Counted from the first letter of the stretch, positions 45,387 through 55,967 are shown. The stretch is DNA of 64,000 bases from Phytophthora quininea (GCA_011947345.1 JAAVTG010000096.1:23213-87212); one strand, 5' to 3'. The notes: generated by a model not told the origin, from the letters alone. Translations and numbers: made by a program.

Positions 45387-45473
45387 TTTCCTTCAACCCG
45401 TCGTAATGCAGCGTGGGGTGCAAATCGCGATCATTTATTTACCTGACCACTTGAGCACTAGTGCTCATGTTGC
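45387..45473 (-). repeat. split direct repeat B1
   Basis: 87 bp identical to B2. The last codons of the tyrosine recombinase gene lie inside it. Confidence 0.93.
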
Positions 45474-46552
45474 CCCATGAAATGGTCGGGTAGATGATGG
45501 TTGATTGCGAGTGCATTCCCCATGCGTTTGGCCAATTGAAGTCGATGAGCAGGAGCCTGTCGGAGGTAGGCTTGATACGCATCGGAGGCCCATCTGCCGT
45601 GCATGCATATAGTATCTGCGTCGAATCCAGCGGAATGCATCGCCGTAGCTCCTCCAGTGCGCAGCGAGTGTGTAGATATTCCACTCGGCTCTTCACCGCA
45701 TTGTGTAGCTGCACTTCGAAGTACTCGTGTCATCGTTTCTGACGACAAGGCTCTTCCTTGGCTTGTTGAGCAGAGCGGGTGATCTGGTGGCAGTCGTAGC
45801 ACTTGCGCGTTGCGCTTCAATAGAAGTGCTGCGAATACCGGACAGACGGGCGCTTGATCACTTTTGAGTAGGACGCGTTTTGATGATTGCCCAACTTGGT
45901 CTGTTTTGCTTCCTCGAAGTGTGATCTCGACGGATGACGCTGCGTTGAAGCTGCTTGTAGGAACTCCAGTGCTGTCAAGTACTGCAACGTCTTTGACTTG
46001 AAGACAGTAGCCGTGGAATTGTCCTCGAGATGCTAAATACTCCGCCCCTCTCAAACAAAAGAAGAAGCCCAACACCGCAGCCCCACAAATGACGCGGTGC
46101 TGGGCGACTGAGAAATTTGCTGCTGATGCGATGGCTTGGAGCATGGGAATGGTGACGGCGGCTCGTTGACGTCGGGGTGGGCTGAGGCGTCGGATTCCTC
46201 GTAAGACCAGCTCGTGCTGAGGCTGGATAAGTGGTCGGAAGCCGGCGCAGGCTTGATGACACCATCGGACATGGCTGATCTTGGCCCGTACGGTCTCGAA
46301 ACGGTTCGGGGCCATGTTGTTCGGCGTGTTCCAGCTTTCAACTGCGAAAATAATGAGGAGTAGGGATTGTTGAGCTGGGTCGTGGGCCGGGAGCCAGCAG
46401 GAAATTCCTCGCCTGTTGCAGAACTGGCACCACTGCTTCCACGTGTGGAGGTATCGCTTGCGGGAAGTGTCTGAGAGAGAGTTCCACTGCAGGTATACGA
46501 GTTGGGCTTGTAGATCTTTCGGTACTTGATCGGGATGTCCTGGGAACACCAT
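45458..46552 (-). CDS. tyrosine recombinase of the Ngaro/PAT element
   Basis: An intact frame of 364 codons. An N-terminal SAM-like core-binding region (SDTSRKRYLHTWKQWCQFC) is followed by the catalytic domain with the active-site set: R in FFFCLRGAEYL, HxxR in HSLRTGGAT, H in MHGRWASDAYQAYLR, with the nucleophilic Y just after. In known DIRS-order elements this enzyme integrates a circular DNA intermediate without cutting a staggered target. Its start overlaps the end of the RT-RNase H frame and its stop lies within repeat B1. All catalytic residues are present, so it could be active. Confidence 0.9.
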   Translation of the reverse strand: MVFPGHPDQVPKDLQAQLVYLQWNSLSDTSRKRYLHTWKQWCQFCNRRGISCWLPAHDPAQQSLLLIIFAVESWNTPNNMAPNRFETVRAKISHVRWCHQACAGFRPLIQPQHELVLRGIRRLSPPRRQRAAVTIPMLQAIASAANFSVAQHRVICGAAVLGFFFCLRGAEYLASRGQFHGYCLQVKDVAVLDSTGVPTSSFNAASSVEITLRGSKTDQVGQSSKRVLLKSDQAPVCPVFAALLLKRNAQVLRLPPDHPLCSTSQGRALSSETMTRVLRSAATQCGEEPSGISTHSLRTGGATAMHSAGFDADTICMHGRWASDAYQAYLRQAPAHRLQLAKRMGNALAINHHLPDHFMGQHEH

Positions 46553-48443
46553 GAACGCACACAGTTAGTCCAGGTTTGCAGCATGTGTCCGGTCCACGCT
46601 CTCGAGCCCAAATCCGCCAGGTAGTTCGAGGAACCTTGCAGGTGCTTGGTCGATACATGCAACCCAAACTGGAGTTCAGCGCACGCCAGCACGCGATTGA
46701 GTTCTTGACCACTAGGATTGCAAGAATGCTGGTTACCCAACCATGCCACCGCAGATTTGTTGTCGATCCAGCATCGAATATGAACCGGTTGATTGCTCTC
46801 CCGTACATGCGTTGACCATCGAGGACCCCATATAAGAATCGCAAGAACCGCGCTCAGCGCCTCGCGTACGTTGATGCTGAAGCGCGCTGATTCGTCGGTC
46901 GTCGTGGACTGGATTGCATGAAGCTCTTCTGCGTCGAAGTGTAGTCTAAAATATTCGCGAGCTGCAGGGTAGAGAACGCAAAGCCCTTCATCACAAGCGT
47001 CCATGAAGAGGTGCACGGTAGGCTTCAGGGTGTCAGCCACGATGCTTGTTGATACTTTGTTCGCCGCACCATTTTGCAAGAGGCATTCAACCCAGCGGAG
47101 ATCCTGGACAACATCGGCAGTCAGACGAATGCGCTGGAAACGACGGGTGAGATGCCATGCCTGGTGTAATCGCTGGATGAACGCCCGCGCCGCTCGACAG
47201 CACAGACACATGTATCGCAATGAGCCAAGCAATTTTTCCAGTAGATGACGAGATACCAGGTCCGTTTCAAGAGCCTCTGCAATTCGAGATAGGGCTTTTG
47301 CACTTTGTCAGGTGGCATCGAGACCGTTCGTTCTTGAGTATCCCATGATAATCCAAGAACGTCGAGCTTGGTCGACCACGACGAGAACTTCTTTTCGTTG
47401 ATGGCGTTTGGCCCAAGGACAGCGAGCATACTGAGTCGAAGGGCAGCTTCTGCCAGCACGAGACGATTTCCTTTGTCCACCTCCAGAAGAATATGATCGT
47501 CTACCCACACGAAAGAGAAGAACGGCTCCTGGTCTGGGTCAGAAGGATCCAGGGAGTGTGGGCTCTCCCGGGCCACTAGAAATGACATGCCTTCCCCGAA
47601 TACTCCGTAGAATGAGGGCGAACCAGTCCAACCGAAAGGGAGGGCCAGATCAATTACAGCAAGATCACGCGTTGAGCCAGCAAAGTGAGCAGCAAGGCTG
47701 GCTGCAACGGCAATGAGCCGGAAGGCGGTCTTCACATCCCCTTTGAGTAGATTAATCTTCAGCGTCGGGTGCCGCTCCGCAAGCTCTTCAATCCTACGGG
47801 CGATGCGCCGCACGGACTCGTAGTTGAGATCAGGCAACTCGGATTGTGCCGAGCACTTGTTGATCGATGAGTCTTCTGGGTACGATAAATCGTGAATTAG
47901 TCGAGCGGATTCTGTCGGGTTGACGTCCTTCTTCGGAACGCAGCCAAAAGGGCTAAAACGAAGAGCTGACCACCGAAGGGCAACAGGGAGGTCAAGCACG
48001 AGATACGTTCCTTGGGCCTGCCCGTCTCCAATACTGCGTAAGACTGCACGATTGAATTCTCGAGCACTGGCGTGATTGCGAGCGGGCTCAGTGTCGGGGG
48101 ATCGTGGACTTGTGAAGGTGTGGGAGACACCAAAGGTGGCTACAGTAACGGCACGCTGACGGTGGCGATATCCATGAAGGAGTATGTCGAGCCACATGGG
48201 GTCCATGGCCTTGTTTGGCCGCTGATCTTCAGGAGACTCGTTTCGCCATAGACGGATTGTTTCCGTCAGGGTCAACTGCAGCTTTTCCACTAGGCGAGAC
48301 AAACTGGACGATATTGTGCGGTCGAGTAGGCCGGACGAATCGGGCGACGTAATTGCATCAGGGATGCTCTTCGGAAACGGAATGGAAGCGGAGCGAAAGG
48401 CCTCACGAAGCCGATTGCAGCGGAGGAGCTGGTGCTCGTGCAA
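46375..48443 (-). CDS. reverse transcriptase - RNase H of the Ngaro/PAT element (one frame break)
   Basis: The RT block (48443 to about 47270) shows the palm motifs WSALRFSPFGCVPKKD, GDVKTAFRLIAV, LPFGWTGSPSFYG and the catalytic FVWVDDHILLEVD (DD pair), then LDVLGLSWD. After a shift near 47270 the RNase H block continues: VHLFMDACDEG (first D), NVREALSAV (E), CWIDNKSAVAWLG (D), YLADLGSRAW (D). Coding continues upstream of 48443, so the true start may be near 48607. The single break is in an A/G run and might be a sequencing error. Converts the element RNA into DNA. Confidence 0.9.
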
Positions 48444-48671
48444 TCGAATCCGTAGGACGCTGAGAACGGCAGATACGGTGCCTGGAGTGACCCGAAACTT
48501 CGGCTCACGCGGTCGCAGGCGGATCGGTTGGGCTGGTTGCGGTCGTACTCGAACTCCTGTGAGTAGTACCGGTGACGTTTTGACTTGACGAGACGACGTA
48601 GAGACATGCAGAGAAGAAGCTGCTAGTTTCGAGGTGGTGACACCAGCACGGTCACCTGGAAACGGATAGCT

Positions 48672-49817
48672 TCATTGTCGAAGCTCGGCCCGGAGCCCTC
48701 CGAGATGCTGGGTGATATGGTCTCGAACGACGGTAGGTAACTCTGTCGGTAGGAAATGGGTGTGGTTTGGGAACGCACACCGTTCCTCACTTTTTGAGAC
48801 GCAGCCACCTGCGGATAAGTACTTCATGCAAACGGTTTGGCGACCCTTTCGTGGAAGCGCCTCAATCACTTCATCCGGAGTCCTTCTGCCATTCCGGTGG
48901 GAGTCGTGGCGTCGAGGACCCTCGTGCCTGCCGTGGTTGATAGGCTTGCCTTGGCGAGTCGCTGGATTCAGCAGAGCGGCGACTCGTTCGGACTGGATAA
49001 TGTACAACGCGCTCTGAAGGTCCGAGTCTTTGAGAGAAAGGCGGTCACGAAGCTTCGTACGGGTAGCGGATCCATAGCCGGCATCAACTTCCGTCGCTGC
49101 TCGGTAGTCTTCCAGGACGCGGTCCAGCCAGAACGCAATGGTCCCAACATCTTGGGAGCTCCATTGACAGTATCCACGAAGTTCCTCCATAAATTCGCGC
49201 GCACCACTGATGAGACGGCATGTGTGCGTGTCGAAGAATTCCTCCACGAACAAATGCAAGACGGTGAGGGCGTTGGCAACGTCGTCGATCGTCTCTGCTT
49301 TTCCGGCCTTCGGCATCGCCACCGAGGTAGAGAAGTTATTCAAGTTGACCGACCCATCCGCATACCAAGCGCGCCTTGCCGCAAAATCGAAGCGCTTGAA
49401 GTGCAGGACAGACAGACCACGTGCTCCAAATTGAAAATCGAATACGCGAGTGATAATAGCGGGGTGCGGTTGGAACTTGGTGGACCTAGACGATATCATC
49501 AAGTCAACTAACGCAGATGGTTCCTTACCTGCATACTCCGGTGCGGTGAGCATATCGTGAATCAGTAGCTGGGTCGTCGTTGGAGCAAATGCATGCTTCG
49601 ATGGTCGGTTTCCAGAGCCAGGAAGCGACAGCAGTTCCGATGGCGCGTGCAGTCGCTGACGTTGAGCAGGTCTTGAGTCCTCTAACGGAGCTGGGCGCTT
49701 TGAAGATGTGGACTGGCAAAAGTTCAGGTAGAAACGAACCAAGCGGGGATCATCGGCAATCGCCGCGAGAATTTTACCGTGATTGTCCAGCGATGCACTC
49801 TGATTGATGTTGGCCAT
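48672..49817 (-). CDS. gag-like protein with CCCH-type zinc finger, Ngaro/PAT element
   Basis: An intact frame of 381 codons, starting MANINQSASLDNHGK. It has a helical central part and, near the C-terminus, a C/H-rich motif CMKYLSAGGC, then CAFPNHTHF, followed by LPTVVRDHITQHLGGL. Position directly 5' of the RT gene and the small zinc finger fit a Gag-type nucleic-acid-binding role. Confidence 0.72.
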   Translation of the reverse strand: MANINQSASLDNHGKILAAIADDPRLVRFYLNFCQSTSSKRPAPLEDSRPAQRQRLHAPSELLSLPGSGNRPSKHAFAPTTTQLLIHDMLTAPEYAGKEPSALVDLMISSRSTKFQPHPAIITRVFDFQFGARGLSVLHFKRFDFAARRAWYADGSVNLNNFSTSVAMPKAGKAETIDDVANALTVLHLFVEEFFDTHTCRLISGAREFMEELRGYCQWSSQDVGTIAFWLDRVLEDYRAATEVDAGYGSATRTKLRDRLSLKDSDLQSALYIIQSERVAALLNPATRQGKPINHGRHEGPRRHDSHRNGRRTPDEVIEALPRKGRQTVCMKYLSAGGCVSKSEERCAFPNHTHFLPTELPTVVRDHITQHLGGLRAELRQ

Positions 49818-49935
49818 CGCGGCCGCCGGGTTGGAACTCGATTGGCCTGGTACCTCCCAATTTCAGATGCGTCGATAGCATTCAACATCTCTTCAAGGTC
49901 ATTGGTAGACCGAGCATGGACGCTGGTAGGTGCGG

Positions 49936-50664
49936 TCAGCTCCTACCTGACTGACTAGGGTCATCATCGAAACGAGTTCCGATTGTAGAGCGAAGTCTAG
50001 AAGGAACCCGTCGGTTGCCGTCGATAAAATGCGTAAAATCAACGGCGTGGCGAACGCTAACGACTGAGTCCACGCCCGTCACGGCGTTGGTCCAACGCAA
50101 TGTATCCTCCGGTTGCGGCTGATCGCAAGGAGGAACGAGACCTGTTAGAATCCTCTGAATTGATCGCGACCCGCGACCTGTAGAGCCGAGAATGCGATCG
50201 AGGGCGGTGGAGAGTTGGTCATCCATGTCGTCGATTGACAGTTCGTCCGGGTTGACTTCGTGTTTGCCAAATAGGAAGCAGTGAACAGGCGAAACTTCAC
50301 GTAAGTCAGTGATTTTCGACTGAAAATCCCCAAGAAGCGTTCGAATAGTGGCCACGTCCCTCGAGTATGCCACCACCTGGCCAACCACGTATGTAGGAGT
50401 CCTGAGCCCGACAACTGCCTTGCGAAGCCACTCCCCGGGGCGCCGTTGTCGTGCTCAGCGCCATCGACCTGACGGTTTTGGACGGTGTCGTTCGGAACTT
50501 GGAGTCGGACGTTTGGGGACGACAAGAGCACCACGGCGGCATCGCGACCGGGTCGCATCGTGGCAGTAGCGTACACCGGGGTGCTAATACCAGCGGTTGA
50601 CGGTAGGTCTTCGGGAAAGAGCAACACGGTGAAGGATGCCGGAGACGAGGGTGCCATAGTAGAG
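49936..50664 (-). CDS. 5' ORF of the Ngaro/PAT element (gag-associated, one frame break)
   Basis: Two overlapping minus-strand frames join near 50435: MAPSSPASFTVLLFPEDLPS at the start, then VVGQVVAYSRDVATIRTLLG and VSPVHCFLFGKHEV. No recognised domain; the position suggests a capsid or Gag N-terminal component. Confidence 0.5.
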
Positions 50665-50702
50665 GGGACGACTTGTAAGTTGGCTGATTTAGTCGGGGAC
50701 TG

Positions 50703-50915
50703 AGCTTTAGCGAACAAAACTCGGAATGAGCGAAACTACTCTAAACTAAACGGTGCGTTCGAGCACGGTGAAGCGAAAGTAACTACTGGTTGAGAGCTAG
50801 CTGTGGTTTTGGTTGGTTCTGGCGCGCAGCGATGGCAAGTGTTGATTTGCCACCAACGTTACCATTACTAGCGTTCCGAAAACCCTTTCTTCGCCAACTT
50901 GCCGATAGAAGATCA
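50703..50915 (-). repeat. split direct repeat A1
   Basis: 213 bp identical to 45174-45386. Forms the 5' end of the element on the minus strand and may hold its promoter. Confidence 0.95.
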
Positions 50916-51090
50916 GTTGAATGATGATTGAATTTGAATGGGATGTTTGAATGTGAAGTTAATCATTTCTTTTCTTCTAGATGTTTTCTGTAGGCCCTCG
51001 GCCCGGCAGCTCCCGCAGGGACTCGAACCCCAACCGGAGGGATGAACTTCGTGAGTTGTATACACAACCCACTGGACCACCTGGAGGCCC
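50916..51090 (-). mobile_element. tRNA-derived SINE fragment
   Basis: The minus strand starts GGGCCTCCAGG at 51090 and carries a pol III A-box-like TGGTCCAGTGG (51069-51079) and a B box GGTTCGAGTCC (51019-51029), then a non-tRNA tail cut by the Ngaro element at 50915. The tRNA-like fold is imperfect. Oomycetes are known to carry tRNA-type SINEs. Confidence 0.65.
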
Positions 51091-51266
51091 GCATCAGCAC
51101 GGTGAGGAAGCCATTGTCCAAATACTTGGCTGATCCACGGCAAAAATTCGGTGTGATGTTTGGGGGCTTCCCGTGCTGCAGCGGCTTTCATAAGTTGCTC
51201 TTTGGGTTGATCGCCTTTAACTTGCAGTGTAAGCCATTTATTTTTCCATATCAATCATACAGGCAT

Positions 51267-51391
51267 TGGGGGCAAAGTGATTCATTTCGGTTATAGGCCA
51301 TTGTCATGAGGTTCCTTGCTTGGAAGGCAAGGTGCCGAGTGGCAGCCCCAAAATATTAATGGCCCATGTCCGAAATGGTTCACTGCCCCAA
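51267..51391. mobile_element. MITE-like inverted-repeat element, about 125 bp
   Basis: The ends are imperfect inverted copies: left TGGGGGCAAAGTGATTC, then CATTTCGG; right, as complement, TTGGGGCAGTGAACC, then CATTTCGG. The similarity runs about 33 bp into each side. The target duplication is unclear. Confidence 0.5.
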
Positions 51392-53483
51392 GCCGATTAG
51401 TGGGGTGAGAGAAGCAGGATGGACGTACTCAAGAGAATTGTGTCCGGCGTGTTGTGGTCTAGCGCTGTTTCGTGGGAGTCTCGAGCAGCTCCTTCCGTAG
51501 CAATAGTACTCAGGTCTTATTGTAGTGAACCATCGCCGTTACTGACACGACAGGTGAAGCTCGTAATCGTATACTCTCCCACGTACACTACAGCTCGTGG
51601 TAGGTGCAGCCCGCGGTGAGCAATTCCGACGCGGTGTCTGGCGAATCCATGGGGAGTGTGATGTGAGCTTCTGTCGGTAGTGTGATGAATGGTTGTTACT
51701 GATGACCTTGAGACCGTCGCGAAGGAAGTAGCCTCGTGCTCGACCAACTCGGAGAAGCCGGGCTTGACGTGACGCGTTTTGGGAGGAGGCCTGGTCACGT
51801 CGGGAGGCGAGAAGCCCCAAAGATGAAAAGTTGAGCGTTCCGGCGGGATCAGGCCGATTACCATGCCGTACCCACAGCGTAGCTCGGCGTGATGTGCGTC
51901 GGCTATGATGGCCGAGCGAGGTTTTGGCTCCTGCAGATATGGATGGCCATGCCGAGTTGATCGCCACCAGAAGGTCAAAACCTGAAAAACTGGGCACGCC
52001 GCACGGTTCGAAGCAGCGGAGCTTAAGGTGCTGCTTGGGCGGCGAGGAGCTGTCACAGGAGACTTGGTGCGGTGGCTGTTGCGTGACCTGTTTACTGCGA
52101 CGCTCGAACCGAAATGAACCACGACTGCACGGAGAACTCGGCCTGCGACGACGCGAGTCGCTCAACGGCTGGCCAAGACTCCGCCAGTTTTATCCTCTTG
52201 AAGTCTTGTCCGACAAGAGCAGTTGGTTGGTCCGGAATTGGAGCAGAATGCCTTCCTTCATCAGGAAAATACACATGCTCATCCAGTTTTCCCAGTTTTT
52301 TTTTTCCAGCTTTTTGGCATTCCCAAACGGTATGATCAATGGTTTCTTGTAGACATGGACCTTTTGGTTCTAGGCCCTCTTGCCAACCTTCATGCCTTAG
52401 ATTTAACCTCCTTAAAGCTATTCAATACATCGCCCAGTTCTGATACAGTAGTCAGTAACTAATCCATCGCGATCTATTAGCTGAGCTGGAGATTGTGTTA
52501 TCGCTTCTTTCCTCGATGCCGACAATTCCACTTGCTGGTGTATTTTGTTGATAACTGGCTCTAGTTGCTGTTTTCAGGCGCCTCTTAAAGATTGGATCGT
52601 TGCTTTCTGAATGCTGCTGGTATGTTATAAGCAGTAGTGCTGTCCGATACCTTCCAGGGATACATAGCATTTTGTGTGGGACTTGAAAACAACTCATTGT
52701 GTGTACTCCCTGCTACAATATCCTGGTAGTCCTCTGATTGCCTGAAATTGTCGTCGATCCATATTGTTCTCCGTCTCGGTATTCCTTACTACTTGAAAAA
52801 GGTGGCTACCGTCATGGCTTCTGTTGCAGCTATTATTTTGTTTCATTTTAGTGATTCCAATTCCGGGCAATAGGTTGGCATGGCTATTGATTGTAACGGC
52901 CGCTCTTTCATTCCCCACAGATTCCACAGGATACTATGAAGGAGGCGCTTACTCCATTTCAGGACTCGCCGGGAATACGCGGAAGATGAACTGCATGCCC
53001 CATTGATAGTCTAACACCTGTTCCACATAGTCGTGCCGCCACTACACTCGTTGTCGGATCCAAAACACTGCCTGCTACTATTATTACGTGTAGTACGTAG
53101 TAGTATGAGGGCGACCACGTTTCGGCGCAAGTAGTGCAAAACGAGAAAGAAGAAATTTAAGTTGATTAACCAGTCGGATAAACCGTTTTTCTAGCTACGA
53201 TCGTATACTACTTAGTCGTTCTGCTGCTCAGTTTCGTGGAATCCAAACGTGACTTGCTGGTAGTGTGTTTCGCGGCGCAGGAGTGCAAAACGAGAAAGGG
53301 AACCGTCGCATTACAATATTATAGCGTTGAGATCTTGGAGCATGGTAAACTAAAGTGTGTTCTGCACTTGATCACTAAGAACATAAACGCAAAACAATAT
53401 CAGCACCAGGGATAGACAACATCATATATTCTAATGGTAGCTCGAGCTTCAAAATACAGCCAGATAATACCGCCATCCACTTA
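51392..53483. other. no gene recognised; GC-rich open region 51517-52352
   Basis: Three overlapping open frames (minus 51539-52165 and 51517-52122; plus 51924-52352) suggest a decayed coding sequence or compositional openness; none shows a recognisable domain. Further right, a GTGCAAAACGAGAAAG motif is repeated at about 53134 and 53282. Confidence 0.35.
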
Positions 53484-54007
53484 CTAATTGTCCACCACCT
53501 TCTCAACTGGCGTCCAAAGGATGCCGACCGAGTCGAGCTCCTTCCCACTTGTGCCGTAAAACCCGCCCAGCTGGTAGCCCTTGGCGCAGCAGCCTTCGCA
53601 ATACTGTTTGTGCGGCGTCCTCCCTCCACCGTCTTGCCACACTTGGTGGCGAACTGGATGTACACGATGCGCGTGCGGCCGTCCTTCTTGCCCGTGTGGG
53701 CCTCCATGGCCGTGATGTAGTCACCCGGATCGATCGTCAGGTCAAACGGGTCGCCGCCATCGCCACCGTGGGTCACATTGGTCTTGAGTCCGTAGGCATC
53801 CGTGAAGTCAATGCCGACGGCATTGACACGATGACCGGCGCGGATGTGGATAGCGTGCACGATTTGTCCGGGAGTAACGGCTTCTTCGTCCGAGTAGTCA
53901 TCGCCGTGGCCCTCGCCGTAGACATCGCTCTTGATAATGTCGGACTCAGCAAAGGCGCCATGCGCCACGAGCGCCACCGTAGCGAGCACTTGGAAGAGGA
54001 ATCGCAT
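53484..54007 (-). CDS. secreted jacalin-like lectin, copy 5 (one single-base break)
   Basis: ATG at 54007, stop TAG at 53484-53486. Signal peptide MRFLFQVLATVALVAHGAFA. Domain landmarks: YSDEEAVTPGQIVHAIHIRA, VNAVGIDF, HGGDGGDPFDLTIDPGDYI, EAHTGKKDGRTRIVYIQF, GYQLGGFYG, ELDSVGILW. One C is missing in GCGCCAAGG near 53583 compared with copy 6 (GCGCCCAAGG); restoring phase gives 174 residues. Almost identical to copy 6 in opposite orientation, so a recent inverted duplication. An extracellular sugar-binding role is inferred from the domain. Confidence 0.87.
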
Positions 54008-54162
54008 CGTCGCAGGTAGTTACCGATAGAAGGCAAAAGGAAGAATGATCGCCGCTTCGCACTCCGTATCGGTAATAGGCGTGCTGTAGGTGCAGTGCTT
54101 TCCCCTCTGTGATGTCGAGTTCGTATCGTGGACTCCGTGGTGCAAGACACATGGGAATGCTG

Positions 54163-54190
54163 GGATCGATGTTGAGATCGGACCGAGAAG
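54163..54190 (-). promoter_or_regulatory. conserved upstream element of lectin copy 5
   Basis: GGATCGATG, TTGAGATCGG, then ACCGAGAA, 156 bp upstream of the start. The final part is more diverged than in the other copies. Confidence 0.55.
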
Positions 54191-55280
54191 AAGAGAATCG
54201 ATGTGCACTCTACAGAGAATCCTTGTCAGTAAACAAATGCAGGAAGGAAGGTGTCGCTCTTGGAGCCATGGCCTACTGCAAGGAATACCCCCAAAGCCTT
54301 TGGGGACGCGACGCACTCGATGCTGATCGACTTCAATGTCCTTCTGATTGCCACTCACTTATCTATCTCTCCTTGTAAGATCGCGCAGTACATGTATACG
54401 CCTAATGGACTCGTGGCATAATAAAGAACGTAGCCACCCAACCGAAATTGAACCAGTGGCACTCGCGAAGTTATCGTGCACAGTGTCTGTAGTGAGTAGC
54501 AATGATACCGTTCAACGCGCCTACATACTGTACTGCACTCGGTGCAGTGCTGCAGCTTATGTGTAGTCAACGATGATGGCAGGGACTTGAACGGGAACTG
54601 GATTTACTATGCGGTTCTGTTGAACCAGGAGGATTGATGGAACGGAAATTGGATGCTTCCAGGCGCTGTACAGTTTGATTCTGCAGCATTCGGAAAGCCT
54701 TTTCTGTCATGGGCAGACGAATAGTGGGTCAATTGTTACTTACGCATCGTACTGAGTATAAGTGTTCGGAGCTTATCCCGAGATCGGCAGACCGTAAGCA
54801 TACTGGTACCGTATTGCCAATAAACAAAAACTGTACCAACACGGTATTGATACAGCACCGGACTAACGAGAGACGTTTCCGAACTCCCTCTGCACATTTT
54901 TTCTCTCGCAATCTGCTGCCCCCATCGAAGTGGCCCGCGAAGAAGGCGGTTGACTCTCTTCTAACCTGTGACTGGAATCTTTTGAGAAAGTGCAAGCACA
55001 TGTACAGACGACAGGTATGTATTGCCAACTTGGTTGCTGCACGCAACACGTCAAATTTGATGACCTTCAGCTTGGACGGTAATTGTCGGCAAATCGTCGG
55101 TTGCGCAGCTTGAATCGTTAGCACAAACCCTGTGCTTCGACGATTCTTTAAAACTACTGCAGTACAGCAGACAATTGCAGGCTGGGCGTAGTTCACCTGG
55201 TGAACTCCCTCTCGAAGTATTAATAATTAAAATACCGGTAGTACATGTATATGGACGAAAGAAAGGAAGGAAGTTGTGAT
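54191..55280. other. no gene recognised
   Basis: Intergenic DNA between the inverted lectin pair. Open frames on both strands (54709-55196) have no recognisable domain. Confidence 0.4.
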
Positions 55281-55720
55281 CCGTGTTAATTAGACTTCTC
55301 GAAATGCGAAATGTACATTCACCTAGAATACATGATCATACGTTTGTCGTCGAGTAGATCGGTGGAGCTGTGAGAAGCCCCGAGTCATTGAGAAACCACG
55401 CGTCGTGGCGGACGGTAAAAGTCCGAGGATGTGTTACCATGAAGCGGCGAAGACGAGTCGCAGGTGAAAACACCTGCAGACAGCGTTGCAGTTCGGATTG
55501 CGTTGACGGAGAGGAAGATCGTAATAGTGCTCGGAAATGGGCACCAAATACAGCATAGACGCGAAAGCTGGTCGTGGAAGCTTCTGGGGGCTGGTGGTCC
55601 TCGAATTGGTGTTTGTTGCGTGCTGTCCAGAGCACATAGAGAACAATAGTGCGCATGACCATCCAGAGTGTCGAAAATGTTCAACCAGGTCCTTTTGGCA
55701 GATTGCATACGGACGAAAGA
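55281..55720 (-). mobile_element. 5'-truncated LINE 3' end
   Basis: Matches 35473-35910 at about 85-90%. The minus strand reads VLYVLWTARNKHQFEDHQ and FRVYAVFGAHFRALLR, a typical LINE C-terminal ARN motif region. The shared left edge defines the 3' terminus of the family. Confidence 0.7.
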
Positions 55721-55798
55721 AAATAAGGGATACAAAACCGGCACATGTAGCGCTGGCACACGCTGGCTGCGTACCCTCGGACGAAACATTCTTTTCAT

Positions 55799-55826
55799 TT
55801 GAACGGGCAGATCCCAACATGGATCC
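55799..55826 (+). promoter_or_regulatory. conserved upstream element of lectin copy 6
   Basis: TTGAACGGG, CAGATCCCAAC, ATGGATCC, 142 bp upstream of the start codon, in the same relative orientation as the others. Confidence 0.55.
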
Positions 55827-55967
55827 CAGCTTTCCCGCATCCTGTTCCGGTCTCCAATCCCACCACGACCGGTGATGCGTTTTCTAATCACTTCCGGACC
55901 AGGATCGACACTGCACACAGCGGCGATTCATTCTTCCTTTGCCTTCTATCGGTAACTACCTGCGACG

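Larger units (their letters stand above)
45069..50915 (-). mobile_element. Ngaro/PAT-type (DIRS order) tyrosine-recombinase retrotransposon, 5847 bp
   Basis: Read on the minus strand the order is A1 (50915-50703), gag-like genes, RT-RNase H, tyrosine recombinase, B1 (45473-45387), A2 (45386-45174), B2 (45155-45069). This is the split-direct-repeat organisation that defines Ngaro/PAT elements. The two A copies (213 bp) and the two B copies (87 bp) appear identical, so the insertion is recent. B1 and A2 abut; 18 bp separate A2 from B2. Only a few frame breaks are visible. No target-site duplication is expected for this group. Confidence 0.92.

Noticed and set aside
45069..50915. LTR retrotransposon (Ty3/Ty1) interpretation
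   Set aside because: No aspartic protease or DDE integrase was seen; a tyrosine recombinase and split direct repeats are present instead.
51000..51090. Functional tRNA gene
   Set aside because: A and B boxes are present, but the acceptor stem does not pair convincingly, and the sequence continues into a non-tRNA tail; a SINE fits better.
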